From Corbicula japonica (lineage: Eukaryota > Mollusca > Bivalvia > Venerida > Cyrenidae): a DNA stretch of 64,000 bases. Positions 1 to 11,676 of this stretch are shown here, one piece after another. The DNA lies in assembly GCA_038501625.1 (NCBI GenBank), contig JAZAYU010000038.1:2604001-2668000 (forward strand), in the 5' to 3' direction. The notes under the pieces are model-generated. The model did not search any database. It worked only from the letters and a program-made list of their open reading frames with translations, and was not told the origin of the DNA. The translations under genes were made by a program, and so were the position numbers. The first letter of the stretch is position 1. Each line of letters starts with the position of its first letter.

Positions 1-120
1 GGCGTATTGCTATCTTACGGAATAAACAAGATGTCAGAAAGTGATATTTCCCGTGGATAATATCAAAGGAAGGTAGATATATATGATAATTTATTGTATT
101 TATGGTAGAACTTCTTTACA

Positions 121-326
121 AATCCTGCAGAAAACTCCGGGTATCACCGGCACACTATGCGGAGTTCCTCCGGCACAGATTTTGTGAAGATAAGCTGTCG
201 CGTTAGTCCGCGCTGAATTACAAGGTCCGCGCGGGCATTCCCCGCGTTTCTCCTCCGCGAAAATACGCGCTAATCGAGTTGGGTCCGCGGAGGGCGCGAG
301 GAAAATGTAAAAAAACTCCCGAGCTG
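121..326. repeat. GC-rich MITE-like element, copy 1
   Basis: A GC-rich island rich in gtccgcgc motifs, closing with aaactcccgagctgtactgt. About 200 bp of it, including the closing motif, aligns with 53080-53284. The same terminal motif, inverted, opens the related element at 52086. Its left end is degenerate here (gaaaactccggg). Class unknown; probably a non-autonomous DNA transposon. Confidence 0.65.
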
Positions 327-440
327 TACTGTATATAAAGAATTAATTCAATGGCTTTCTAATAAAAATACGGACAAAAAGTGCCAAATAGAACTTTTGT
401 TGAGTGTACATTAATACCACTGTGAGCAAATGTATCCTAT
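327..440. repeat. Dispersed ~75-bp motif shared with 9755-9835
   Basis: The stretch around 343-420 (ctttctaataaaaatacgg and gagtgtaca) is repeated in the same orientation at about 9755-9835. It directly follows the GC-rich element. The family is unknown. Confidence 0.5.
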
Positions 441-623
441 CTTTAAGATTGACATTAGACATTAAACGAATGATTAATTTTCATTTCAATTAGCCATCAG
501 TGTAGATAGGCCTGCACATACATTTGTTCGTTAAGTCGAAAAACACATAATTACATTCATATGTCCTACCAGGAATATAGTTGTAAAAAATATTGGGTTT
601 TATCTGAAGGTAAATTGTTACAG

Positions 624-3600
624 GACATCAATATAGAGTCAAGCATATCATGCACTCGTGATTGGCTGGAAGTAAGAGACGGAAAGACTCCAACTTCCCC
701 GTATGTTCATGGTAAGCACAATATGATGTACATGTACCAGTTATAAATATTCAAAGTTAATAAACTCTTCTATTAAGTAGTCCGCTTTCACAGTAAACTC
801 GGTAAAAGTCATGTCTAAATTAGGTCGTTGATTTTCACTGTACTAAACATATGTTCCTACCAAAGTCTGCTTAGAGCCAAAAATATTGTTCTACATATCG
901 TTTCCTGTATGTCATTTATTGGCTTTATTTCCTTTTATTCATCTAATTGGTGTACACGTGCGAATTTATCGATACAATAAAAGATTTCCCATGTAAATAT
1001 AATAAATATATATATATCACGTAGACCACTTTTGTAAACTTAGATGTAATGTTTGATGTATATATATATCACGTAGACCACTTTTGTACACTTGGGTGTG
1101 TTGTTAGATGTATATATATCACGTAGACCACTTTTTTACACTAAGATGTGTTGTTAGATGTATATATATCACGTAGACCACTTTTGTACACTTAGATGTG
1201 TTGTTAGATGTACGAGGGTTGTTTAATAAGTTCGCGGACAGCGGTGTTTATTTTATTATTGTTCATCCAAAGTTAATGAAATTTTCAGGTATTGCGGAAT
1301 CATGTTTAATAAAATGGTAATTACAAATTTTAACTTTGTTTTTTTCGAAATGCCCATTTTATTGAGGAATAACGCTACCATGGTAACGTTCTACGGAGCA
1401 GTCCGTAAAATTGGCATAACTCTTGTTTTTAATGCTTTAAAATGGTAACTTTGAGACGTCGAAATTACGCGGGAACGCGTAACGTCAATACTCAATATGT
1501 CAACGTCATTTCCGTTAATTTTCATTGACATCCGTTGTTTTCGCTCGTCGGTACAGCAATTTATCGCATAGTGATGGAGAAAACCATGACGTCAAATTTA
1601 AACATTGAAACCAGGGCAAATATCAAGTTTTGCGTTAACCTAGGTCATACACCCACGGAAACGTTACGATTACTTGAGAAGTCGAACTCAGCAAAGTGTT
1701 GTCGCACTATTGTCTTCAAATGGCATGAGAGATATCTCAACGGACACGAAAGTATTAACGACAACGCTAGATCAGGAAGACCGAGATCGGCGCTATATTC
1801 TGACGTTGACATTATAGCGTTATTTTCGACGTCGTGCTCCGTAAATCGTTAATGTACTTTTTGTTTTATGTAGTTATTTGTTTATTGTTAATGTAAAACT
1901 ATTACCAGTTGTTGTATTGTATTCGACTTGAATTACAGATCATGCACATATAAATTTTATACATGTATTTTGTCTTTTTCTGTTTTTACGACCGCTGTCC
2001 GCGAATTTATCAAACAACCCTCGTATTTATATCACGTAGACCACTTTTGTACACTTAGATGTTATTAGATGTTAATATATCACGTAGACCACTTTTGTAC
2101 ACTTAGATGTGTTGTTAGATGTATATATATCACGTAGACCACTTTTGTACACTTAGGTGTTATTAAATGTATATATATTACGTAGACCACTTTGTACACT
2201 TAGATGTGTTGTTAGATGTATATATATCACGTAGACCACTATTGTACACTTAGGTGTGTTGTGAGATGTATATATATCACGTAGACCACTTTTGTACACT
2301 TAGATGTGTTGTCAGATGTATATATATCACGTTGACCACTTTTGTACACTTAGCTGTGTTGTCAGATGTATATTTATCACGTAGACCACTTTTGTACACT
2401 GATCATTTTATAAACCATGCTCTCTCCCCCTCTCTTCTTCTTGACTGTGTGGGGAGGCTGTTTTTTCTGAATGTGGCGATTCCTGATATGCATATTTCAC
2501 CTTTTTTTGGATGTTGTTAGATGTATCACGTAGACCACTTTTGTACACTTAGATGTGTTGTTAGATGTATATATATCACGTAGACCACTATTGTACACTT
2601 AGGTGTGTTGTTAGATGTATATATATCACGTAGACCACTTTTTTACACTTAGATGTGTTGTTAGATGTATATATATCACGTAGACCACTTTTGTACACTT
2701 AGGTGTGTTGTTAGATGTAACTTGGTGCTTAGGAAACATTGCGTAGTATATTCTTTTGGATCTAAGCACATTCAAGTTCTGCCTAAGATAGCACGTCTCT
2801 TCAACAGTTGCTTGTTGTCGTGAAAAAGCCTACTTGAATCTCTACTTGAAAACGCAATACAATCATTAGAACGGTTCCTAATTTAATTGAGAAGGTTACG
2901 TTGAGTTAGTGGCAATGACCTTTAAAATGTCGCTTGAATTGGTACTATAACATGTATAAGGCGAGAAAAAACAACTAAAGTTTCTACTAGCAGCAGTGAA
3001 GCTGTCCCAAACCAATCTTATGAGAGTGTGAAAGCCGCTATGAACGAATGAAAGTGAGCCTTTTACCAATCGAGTCCAACAGGTGTTAATGAGCGTTTGG
3101 ATGTTGCTTTGAACTGGTGATTCTACAAATGTCGCTTTCTTGAGAATTTTGTGCAAATGAGCGTCAACGTGCCGCGTATCTGTTGCGTTTGAGCTTCATA
3201 AAAAGTGAAATACGCACAGCAGGAATTGCCACCGTGCCGTTTATTTTACAAAATGCCGTCTAAAGTCGTAATTTCACTGAGATAGGTAAAATACAGTCGA
3301 ACTTCGATGGCTCGAACACCGTTCGCTCGAACACCACCCTTCTTTCGAACAGTTTGTCCGGTCCCGATCTAGAACTATATTTTCTATATTGTTCTACCTC
3401 CGATGGCTCGAGCTACCCATAGCTCGAACAGTCGAACACCAAGCAAGGTCCCGACAGTTAGTTTTCAGTGTGTTTGACACCCCTTCGCTAGAATAGACTG
3501 TTATCGGTAACAATCAAAGGTGCTAAAAAAGTCGCAAAAATATTTCGCCAATTAGGAACCGACCAGGAAATTCAAGGTCAAATACACTTTTTTATCGTTA

Positions 3601-5727
3601 AATTTATCTCATATTGTTTACAGATGTAATTCGAAAGTGCACCGTCAGCATGTTGTTGTCAGTGTTACATTACTCATGATGGTTTGTGTTGTTTAGTTTT
3701 TGTTGGATGTTAGATCTAGTTATTTTTCTCTAAGATGACTGTTCTGACGTTTCTAAATATATGCCGATAAAAATAGATTAAGAACACTTATTTGTGCAAA
3801 TATTTTATGTATGGCGTTTCGCCACTAGACAGATGATTTTTTGTCAATGAACGTGCAATGTAGACGGCCCTTAGCATATTTCTTGTTACAATTTTCTCAC
3901 AGGATTTCAAGGAAGGCAATGTGGTTCATACATCACTAATGCAGTTAAAACAACAACAGGCGCTAATCTTTTTCTTCGATTCGTGAGTGACTCGACATGG
4001 CAGTCATCAGGATTTAGTATGGTGATTGTTCAGTATCACACAGGTAATTTACGTATGCCTAGTGCTCGTAAAAAAGATTTCACGAAATCATAAAAGCTTT
4101 CCAAAATGTTAGACACATCTATCAATTAATTTAAAAAAATGGATATGACTCAGCAAGCAACAGCCTCACTGATACCTAGATGTGAGCATTCACCAGCCCT
4201 GTGAAAACTGTTTTTCTTCAGTGACTTATGTTACTTTATTACTTTACCATGTTATTTGACACATTTTAATAGAGATAAGATGTCACTGTAGCTTCTCTGA
4301 AGTCATAAACTGAAAAATAGATGTCGTTGCTTTTAAGGTAACTGCTACCCAGACGAACATTTGTGCAGTTACAATGATCGCTGCATTCAAAGTGACTTGG
4401 TGTGTAATGGATACAATCCGTGTGGTGATTATTCCGACTGTGACGTCATACTGGCAGCTGGTGCCATCGCTGGCATCGTCATCGGATGTATCCTCTTTGT
4501 TGTTTTTGTTTCAACTGTTCTAATTGTCTGTTGCCGACGAAATCGACGAGTAAGTTTTAACAGTATTTACTTTATTTATGTTTTAAAAAAAGACACACAT
4601 ATGCAATAAACAACCTCACATTGAGTTTCACGCCAAATGATATCACACATTGAAACTGCTCTTCAATATATTAACTATGGCGTTTTAATTCTTTTATCAG
4701 ATTTGAATGAATTTGATTTACGTCATTAACGAAGAACAACTTGTGACACTCGTACGAGTATCGATCAAACTATTATTAGAGGACTGGTGTAATACCATTA
4801 TCGGTTTCAAGATTACTGAAAATTGTTACAGTAATGGATTTATGGTGGAAACCATAACTGCTTCGATTTATATAAACCAAAAAAAAACCGACCTTCCAAT
4901 GATACAGGCAAATAACATGTGTATGCTCAACTTTATGGAACCATTTCAAAGATTTAAGTCGACATACTCAATAAACATTTTCTTTTAAAGTGTCTTATAA
5001 TTTATCATAACTGAGTAGCAAACTGTTAATATTAGTTTGGTTATCAAAATAATCTACAGGTTCAAGGCCTGTCTTCCTGCGTAAAGTTATGCGACCAAAG
5101 TTGTTAAAACTGAATTCTCTCCCTTAAATATATATCTTTTGTATGGTGCAGATTCATTATATGTGAGCCTTTGTGTGTCTCAGACTACAGAAATAATTAT
5201 ATAAAACTTTTAAAGGAGTTTGCACTATACTAAACGATTACTGTGTGTAAGTATGTCATTCAGAATGTCATTAACGCAATATACGCCATATAGGCCTTGC
5301 GTTGCCTGTCTTCGTAGAAAACGCCCATGACTAGGCGAAGACGCCATAATATACTGCCCTTTATTAATTAATAAAATTATTAATTAGTTAATTATCTAAT
5401 TAATTAATTAATACAATTAATTAATTAACTAGTTTATATAATAAATAAATAAATAAATTAATTAATTTATTTTAATTAATTAATTAAATTATTTATTTAT
5501 TCATATTATTACTTATTATAATTTATTTTTTTAAATTATTATTTATTTTAATTTAAATACAATCGTTTTCAGATGACGTACATAAACATGTAACCCTGAC
5601 TGCTAAAGTGGGACCTAAACATGGTACACGAAACTACGACTATTACCGACATGTACCACATGAAAATCCGGGAGTAGCCGTATCTAGCTATCCAACGGGA
5701 CAGCAATATCCAAATAACTATTCATAA
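624..5727 (+). CDS. CUB-LDLa single-pass membrane protein, 3' part (paralogue A), frameshifted tail
   Basis: Four exons of a gene that enters from the left edge: 624-711, 3903-4043, 4338-4549 and 5573-5727, each bounded by AG and GT. Exon 624-711 encodes the middle of a CUB domain (SCTRDWLEVRDG). 3903-4043 gives its end (RQCGSYITNA, FVSDSTWQSSGF). 4338-4549 encodes a six-cysteine LDLa repeat ending CGDYSDC, then a hydrophobic helix (AAGAIAGIVIGCILFVVF) and a basic stop-transfer CCRRNRR. Exon lengths and phases match the complete paralogue at 37096-42329. The signal-peptide and first CUB exons must lie left of the window. The last exon has one base fewer than its paralogue about 7 bases in, so the spliced frame stops at TAA after six codons; the original tail frame stays open to 5727 (QQYPNNYS). 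The 3.2-kb first intron holds a minisatellite and a mariner. It is either a truncated-tail gene, a young pseudogene or a sequence error. Role inferred only: cell-surface binding protein. Confidence 0.8.
1213..2023 (+). mobile_element. Internally deleted mariner transposon
   Basis: 811-bp element with ~33-bp terminal inverted repeats (cgagggttgtttaataagtt at the left, near-identical inverted at the right) flanked by TA on both sides, the mariner/Tc1 target duplication. It splits one unit of the minisatellite cleanly. The interior holds only the N-terminal part of a transposase. Confidence 0.92.
1574..1852 (+). pseudogene. mariner transposase, N-terminal fragment
   Basis: An open frame of about 92 codons from ATG 1574; an in-frame ATG also lies upstream at 1535. 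It matches the mariner DNA-binding domain: RANIKFCVNLGHTPTETLRL forms the first helix-turn-helix, then FKWHERYLNGHESIND and the ARSGRPRS linker typical of mariner. A mariner transposase is usually about 345 residues; here the whole catalytic DD(D/E) region is missing and the frame stops at 1852, about 170 bp before the right terminal repeat. The copy therefore cannot encode its own transposase, though its ends look intact enough to be recognised in trans. Assignment to mariner is secure; subfamily not determined. Confidence 0.88.
2723..3292. other. Intronic sequence without recognisable gene
   Basis: Part of the 712-3902 intron. Only a short R1-like fragment near 3190-3240 (aagtgaaatacgcacagcag) stands out. 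The reverse-strand open frame at 2896-3156 has no recognisable motif. Confidence 0.5.
3293..3570. repeat. pogo/Tigger-like repeat fragment, copy 1
   Basis: Begins acagtcgaacttcgatggct and repeats the ctcgaacacc motif, resembling the ends of pogo/Tigger elements. The same ~260-bp block recurs, more diverged, at 55135-55400 (shared landmarks: cgaacaccacc, ttctacctccgat, cgacacccctt). No transposase frame is present. Confidence 0.5.
5340..5572. repeat. Low-complexity attaatta tract
   Basis: Almost pure A/T sequence of attaatta and aataaata steps, in the intron just before the last exon of paralogue A. It ends in the polypyrimidine/AG acceptor at 5572. Confidence 0.85.
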
Positions 5728-7485
5728 TTTGTTTCAAACACAGCAAATATTTTATTATTACTATAAGCAATCTTTTTGTGAATTCACCCTTTGTGATATA
5801 TTTCATTTTAGTGTGATTACAATTATCGCTTTAAATAAGTTTTTACCCTGAATTGCTTTTCTGCCCTTCAAGGAACATCTTGCGGCGATTTCAAAAACCA
5901 GATTGATATTGATTTCAAACATGGTAGCGCCTATAATCTTCAAGTTTACAGAGTATCAATCGTGCTCTTTCGAGCCATTAGGGTGAAAATTCCGTACATG
6001 TAATTATCCAACACAGTCTGCAAAATGTCAAGTGGTAATTCAGAGTAATAGAAACAAATTTCAAAATAATATCACATTTGTTAGTTACTTGCGGCGTAGA
6101 AACCGTGCACATTTTTGACATTGTGAAGAATCCAAATACAGACTAGGCTTATAGTCGATAGCAGAAATCTACCGATTAAACGAGGCAAGTGCAATTTTTT
6201 AACGTTGAATTTATCATTGTATTTTAAGAGCTCTTGATTAGAAATAAGTGAAATATGCATATCAGGAATAGCCCAATCCAGAAAACACGACATCTCCATA
6301 CAGCGAGAAAGGTAGAAGAAATAAGAGAGCATTTGTGTATAGAAAAAACAAAATCATGTTAAACACCATCAACTATTAAGGTTCTATGGCAGTTGCCATT
6401 GCACTGTCATCACTATAAAAAAGAAAACTTTTGAACAAAATCTCTCAAACGGCAAAATGCAGTTCAAAAAACATTGCACAAGTCAATGTTATTCATGTAT
6501 GTTAATTTATAAATAGACCTAAACATTCCCTCAAACTCCATTTGCAATCAAACACAAAAAACGAAGCAACACTAAATATCAATTTAAATGCCTTCATGAG
6601 TTTAAACACAACAGTATTTTACGTCTTTTCGTGTAAAAAATATGTACAATATGAGATATTTGAAAATGTGTGTTTAACCTTCGATTTTCTGGTCGCGAAA
6701 ATGGATGATATTCTATCTAATTGATGACTTCTTCCTACATAATTAAATTTCTTTTCATGGACCTTAGATACTATTGCCTTTATCATTTTACTCGCGTCTC
6801 CATTCAAATTGTTCTTTTTGTTGCTTTGTTTTTGTGTTTGATTGCAAATAAAATTTTAATTGATATGTATTTCTAACTATATTTGTACTGTTCTAACTTG
6901 TCTTTAATATGTAAATTGAAATTACATTAATAACATTGACTGTGCAAAGTTTAATGGAACTGCATTTCGCCGTTTAAGAGAGTTTGATTTTTCATAATGC
7001 ATGACGAGTAACCTGCTTGACAATGCAATAAAGTAATTATGTTTTGTTAATGTCTGTGTATCGGATAAAAACACAGTATTGGAGAAAATTGTTTTAAATT
7101 TTAAAGTATATTTTTATATAAATTATATATACAAGGACTTTGTTTTATTAAGAATTTGCAATGCATGGACATGTCTAAGTAGCATATCGCGCAATCTCAT
7201 ACACTTACCCAAAGTTCTAATTGGTCATCAATTGTATATGTTTGCAATGTATGCTAGTTTCTTTTCTTCCTTATGTCAAGAGAGGCTGTGAAACGAACAG
7301 TTTTGTCTTGGAATCAATTATTCGACGTCTTTTTAATCTTAAAAGTGTATTGGTTGTTTTCTTAATTGACTTACCATTTACTTACACCGCAGGGTCAAAA
7401 TTCGAACAGTCATTAATTGAAAGGGAGGTAATTATAAATTTGGATATTTTGACGGTGACTTATTTAACAAGGAATTTCGTTGAAA
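5728..7485. other. Intergenic, R1 fragments only
   Basis: Downstream of paralogue A. About 6243-6340 is an R1 fragment in + orientation (gtgaaatatgcatatcagga). About 7005-7065 is a reverse R1 fragment (cttgacaatgcaataaagta). The other open frames here show no domain or splice context. Confidence 0.6.
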
Positions 7486-7692
7486 ATATATCCCCGCCGA
7501 GTACTGGTTATTACTAACACAACAGCTGAAGATATAGGGGTTCATTTAAATATATATCATGGCAAAAACAGTGAAAAAAAACCAGATGGTGAAAAGGGTT
7601 GGGCAGCTCACCAGACTATAAGAATGAGACGTAAAGTCTTCAACTTGTTGAAATGAAGAACGCAGTAATAAAAAAATAGCGCAGTATTTAAT

Positions 7693-9410
7693 TGAATTCC
7701 ATTCAGAAGATGCAGAGAAGTAGCGCGGAAACGAATACTACTCTATATGCATAGTGCATAACTTATCAAAGGGCTATAACTCTGTGTTAAACGGTCAGAC
7801 CAGAACAGGACAACAATATGGGCATCTTGTCTTGGTATTGATGGTTTCCATAGTTTCATTGAAATCCATCCAGTAGTTGCAGAGAAATGAAAGGAAATGA
7901 ATACTGCTCTACATTCAAAATGCATAACTTATCAAAGGGCCATAACTCTATGTTTAACAGTCAGACTGGAACAGGACGAAAATATGCGCATCTCCTGTCG
8001 GTATTAAAGGTTTCCAGAAACATTCATTGAAATCCATCCAGTAGTTGCTGAAAAATAGCGCAGAAACGAATACTGCTGTATATGCATAATGCATAAGTTA
8101 TCGAAGGGCCATTACTCTGTGTTAAACAGTCTGACAGGAACAAGACGACAATATGCATATCTCTTCTTGGTATTGATGGCTCACAGAAAGTTTAATTTAA
8201 ATCTATATGGTAGTTGCAGAGAAATAGCACGGGAACAAATACTGCTCTATATTCATAATACATAAGTTATCAAAGAGCCATAACTCTGTGTTAAACATTC
8301 TGACCGGAACGATATGCATATCTCCTCTGGGAATTAATGGCTCCTAAAACGTTTCATTGAAATCCATCCAGAAGTTGGAGAGAAATAGCGCGGAAACTAA
8401 TACTTCTCTATATGCATCATGCATAAGTTATCAAAGGGCAATAACTCTGTGTTAAACAGTCCGACACGAACAAGACGATGATATGCGCATCTCCTCTTGG
8501 TATTAATGGTTCCCAGAAAGTTTCAGTGAAATCCATCCAGTAGTTACAGAGCCATAGCGCGGAAACGAATACTGCTCTATATGGATAATGCATAAATTAT
8601 GAAAGGGCAATAACTCTGTGTTAAATGGTCTGACAGGAACAAGACGATGACGTGCGCATCTCCTCTTGGTATTGATGGTTCCCAGAAAGTTTCATTGAAA
8701 TCCATCAAACAGTTGCAGAGAAATAGCGCGGAAACAAATTCTGCTCTATATGCATAATGCATAAGTTATCAAAGGGCCATAACACGGAGTTAAACGGTTT
8801 GACCGGAACAAGACGACGATATGCGCTTCTCCTCTTGGGTTTTGATGGCTTCAAGAATGTTTCGTTGAATTCCATTCAGTAGTTGCAGAGAAATAGCGCG
8901 GAAACAAATACTGCTCTATATGCATAATGCATAAGTTATCAAAGGGCAATAACTCTGTGATAAACAGTCTGACCGGAACGATATGCGCATCTCCTCTGGG
9001 TTTTGATGGCTCCCAAAAAGGCTTCATTGAAATCCATCCAGTAGTTGCAGGGAAATAGCGCGGAAACTAATACTGCTCTATATGCATCATGCACAAGTTA
9101 TCAAAGGGCCATAACTCTGTGTTGAACAGTCTGATATGAACAAGACGACGATATGCGCATGTCCTCTTGGTATAAATGGTATCCAGAAAGGTTCATTGAA
9201 ATCCAATCAGTAGTTGCAGAGAAATAGCGCGGAAACGAATACTGCTCTATATGCATAATGCATAAGTTATCAAAGGGCCGTAACTCTGTACTAAATGGTC
9301 TGACCGGAACAAGACGACGATATGCGCATCTCCTCTTGGTATAGATGGTTTCCAGAAAGTTTCGTTGAAATCCATCCAGTGGTTGCAGAGAAATAGCGCG
9401 GAAACGAAAT
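7693..9410 (+). repeat. Tandem array of ~165-169-bp units (BIV160-like), about 10.5 copies
   Basis: Unit starts recur at about 7693, 7859, 8030, 8201, 8361, 8528, 8697, 8868, 9030, 9199 and 9370, a spacing of 160-171 bp. Conserved blocks are gaaatccatccagtagttgc, agaaatagcgcggaaac, ttatcaaagggccataactc and tctcctcttgg. Units differ at several per cent of positions, with a shortened gaccggaacgatatg variant in two units. Long reverse open frames across it only reflect the repeat. Confidence 0.93.
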
Positions 9411-9414
9411 TCGG

Positions 9415-9482
9415 ACGGACAGCGTGACGGTGTAACAGTGTGATGGTGTGACAGCGTGACGGCGTGACGGACGGACAACGCC
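9415..9482 (+). repeat. gtgacgg-type minisatellite at the 3' side of the pearl-like element
   Basis: Imperfect 8-9-bp repeats (gtgacggt, gtgatggt, gtgacagc) ending in cggacggac, directly after the last core unit and before the terminal hairpin. Confidence 0.8.
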
Positions 9483-9530
9483 AAAACAATATCCCCCTCC
9501 CGATTTCATCGGCGGGGGATAAAACAAACG

Positions 9531-10767
9531 CTGCCGATTAATAAGTGTTTATGTTTGTCCTACTAACGAGGGGTAATGTGAAAACAAAACAAGTATTTTA
9601 CGGCTATTTTCTATTTGCTTGATCTTCATTTGCATGAAACGCATAATATTTTATTTAGCAAAATTTGGGATAACTCTAGCCAAACTGTTCTAAAGTGAAT
9701 TATAACAACATAAAAGTTTTAAATGAATACTGTTGTTGACAAATGATCACAATAAAGAGTTAAGTCAATGTCTTTCTAATAAAAAAATACGGTCAAAAAT
9801 GACCGATTAGAACTTTGGGTGAGTGTACACTAGAAATAGGAATTGGCCGCTCTGTATTTCAAAAAATGAAAGGAAATGAAAATTTTGTAATTTTTTTATT
9901 AGACGAGTATCACTGATTATAAGAAAGCTTGAATTAAGAGTTAATATGTAATTTAAAAAACATTTTAAATTTTTAAATGGCCACTATTTATGAAGTTAAG
10001 AGAAATCACACGGTCAGAAAGTTCATAACTTAAACAATTAGCTATGCACAATAAACTTATTTGAAATAGGGAATTATTTGTCCAGGTACTATGTAACTGA
10101 ATTAATAAAACTAATTCTTTATTACTTTGCATATGATGTTTCAGAAATTCATTTTTGGCTAACAAGAAAATGCAAATGTCGATTGAGCAGATACTCATGT
10201 CTGTTCTTTATGTGTTTAGAATTGACCTCATTTACTTGCCTCATTAACAAACTTATTCGATAAATTTCTTTTAAATACGAGTAACGTTTTAACTTTTATT
10301 TTAAACCTTGGTGTATTCCTTTTAATCAAATAAACTCCAATTCATAGAAGAGCTTTGCTTGTCAAAATCTGTCAAAGAGAAACCTTAATAAAATAACACT
10401 ATTTAATGTGTGTTTTAATGCCTATTGAATAGAAACTAATATACATTATTTGCGACATGTTTCATATTTCTCTGATTTTTTGTGTTTTTACCGAATGTGT
10501 GAAAGGAACTAATGCACCAGTGCATACCTGTTTCTACTTTTTTGTAAGTAACTACAAGAGAAACTTTAATATGTTAATATTAGGAAATACAGCTTTCTTG
10601 TTTCGTTCAGCCCACTATTAAAAAAAAGTAACGCAAACATTTGTCTGGGTACCATTTAATGGGACTAAGCCCGTAAAATGCCTGGTTTTATTTGACCTGG
10701 GTGGTAAGTTCAGTAAAATAAAACCCAGGTTTTAAAAATCATGTTGAACTTCATTTACAAAGGTAAA
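9531..10767. other. Intergenic AT-rich sequence, no gene seen
   Basis: Contains the ~75-bp motif at 9755-9835 shared with 343-420. Open frames at 9965-10263 overlap on opposite strands and have no recognisable motif. Confidence 0.6.
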
Positions 10768-11290
10768 CATGATTTACTTTACTTACTTTATTGCCTTATT
10801 CGGTGGCTTAAAATATTTCTTTTTCTTTTATCGCTGTCATAATGTTCTTGTTGATTTGACTGAAGGGGCTATAATCTCTGAAGGACCATTCTGTAATTAC
10901 CCTTTTGCTTGACAATGCAATAAATATTTTATGTTTTGTTAATGTTTGTGTGCTTTTGCATGCTGCATTGTCGAGTTGAAATGTGGGTTGGAGATTTTTC
11001 ACCAAGACAACTTGTACTCGTTTGTTGATATGATAACATATTGGGGCAAGTGTGAGATTGGTGAACCCAATAACCCGGTTTAAACACCCAGTGGCTATTT
11101 GTTTTGTCACTGACCCTGCCAAGGCGGTAAACCATCGGTTCTCATTTTTTGTTAATTGTTTGTAGTGTCTGTTTTTAAGCTGAGCATGGTATTGACCACG
11201 CTCTCTTTCTCTTCTTCTTGGCTGTGTGGGGTGGCTGTGTTTTCTGAATTCCTGATACGCATTTTGCAATTGTTACATGTTTCTAGGCGG
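10768..11290 (-). repeat. R1 dispersed repeat, longest copy
   Basis: Reverse-oriented copy of the unclassified repeat called R1. Landmarks read on the - strand: tcaggaattcagaaaacac at its 5' side, ccacactgggtg-like and gttcaccaatctcacacttg in the middle, and aataaggcaataaagtaagt at the 3' end. A 153-codon open frame runs through it but resembles no protein domain, and other copies do not keep it open. The 3' taag-rich tail hints at a retroposed (SINE/LINE-derived) origin, unproven. Confidence 0.65.
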
Positions 11291-11676
11291 TCATTCAGTG
11301 ATACGATATTTAATAAATCAGTATCACCGCAAAAGTCATGATACTTTATACAATATAAAATATTATTTAAAAAAAGAAAGAAAAAAACAAACAACTATTC
11401 TTGCTCATATTTGGACTATATTTTATAAGATAATAATGCATCATAAAACAAAGACACAATGAAACATCTACATAAAAGAAAACGGTTTTTTAATCAAGTC
11501 ATGTAGCAAAAACTGGTAAAAAACACAATCAACTAATTAAACCGTTGAATAAAGTTAAAGATTTGTATCTCCTTTCCACACGACTAAGCTTTACATAAAG
11601 ATCAATAAAAAAGTTTGCATCAGTGTTTTATATATGTGAACAAGAAACACTTATACTGTTACAGGTATCGTATTTC
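11291..11676. other. 3' flank of the TMEM272-like gene
   Basis: AT-rich sequence downstream of the - strand stop at 11677. No repeat family or coding motif seen. Confidence 0.5.

Larger units (their letters stand above)
1008..2722. repeat. ~50-bp minisatellite array (about 16 units), twice interrupted
   Basis: About sixteen units of 48-50 bp, each carrying cacgtagaccacttttgtac, followed by an ttagatgtgttgttagatg-type stretch and a tatatata run. Blocks lie at 1008-1212 (4 units), 2026-2402 (8 units) and 2513-2722 (4 units). The first gap is a mariner copy. The second (2403-2512) is an R1 repeat fragment. Units differ by single substitutions. The array sits in the first visible intron of the CUB-LDLa gene. 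Confidence 0.93.
7486..9530 (+). mobile_element. Pearl/Helentron-like non-autonomous element with tandem core
   Basis: The left boundary has tatccccgccga (7489-7500). The right boundary has its inverted counterpart within a 3' hairpin at 9492-9519 (tccccctcccgat paired with atcggcggggga). Between them lies a left unique part (7501-7690), a tandem core of ~165-bp units, and a gtgacgg/gtgatgg minisatellite (9415-9480). This layout (short terminal motif, tandem core, simple repeat, 3' hairpin) is that of bivalve pearl elements and other Helentron-associated elements; the family assignment is inference from layout. It encodes no protein. Confidence 0.65.

Noticed and set aside
4707..4988. 93-codon open frame in the intron of paralogue A
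   Set aside because: No domain, no splice support, and the paralogous intron in gene B has no counterpart.
9101..9527. Three overlapping reverse-strand open frames of 78-127 codons
   Set aside because: They lie wholly inside the ~165-bp tandem units and the gtgacgg minisatellite; their peptide repeats follow the DNA repeat, with no domain.
10808..11269. 153-codon reverse open frame
   Set aside because: It lies in an R1 repeat; other copies do not keep the frame open and no domain is recognisable.
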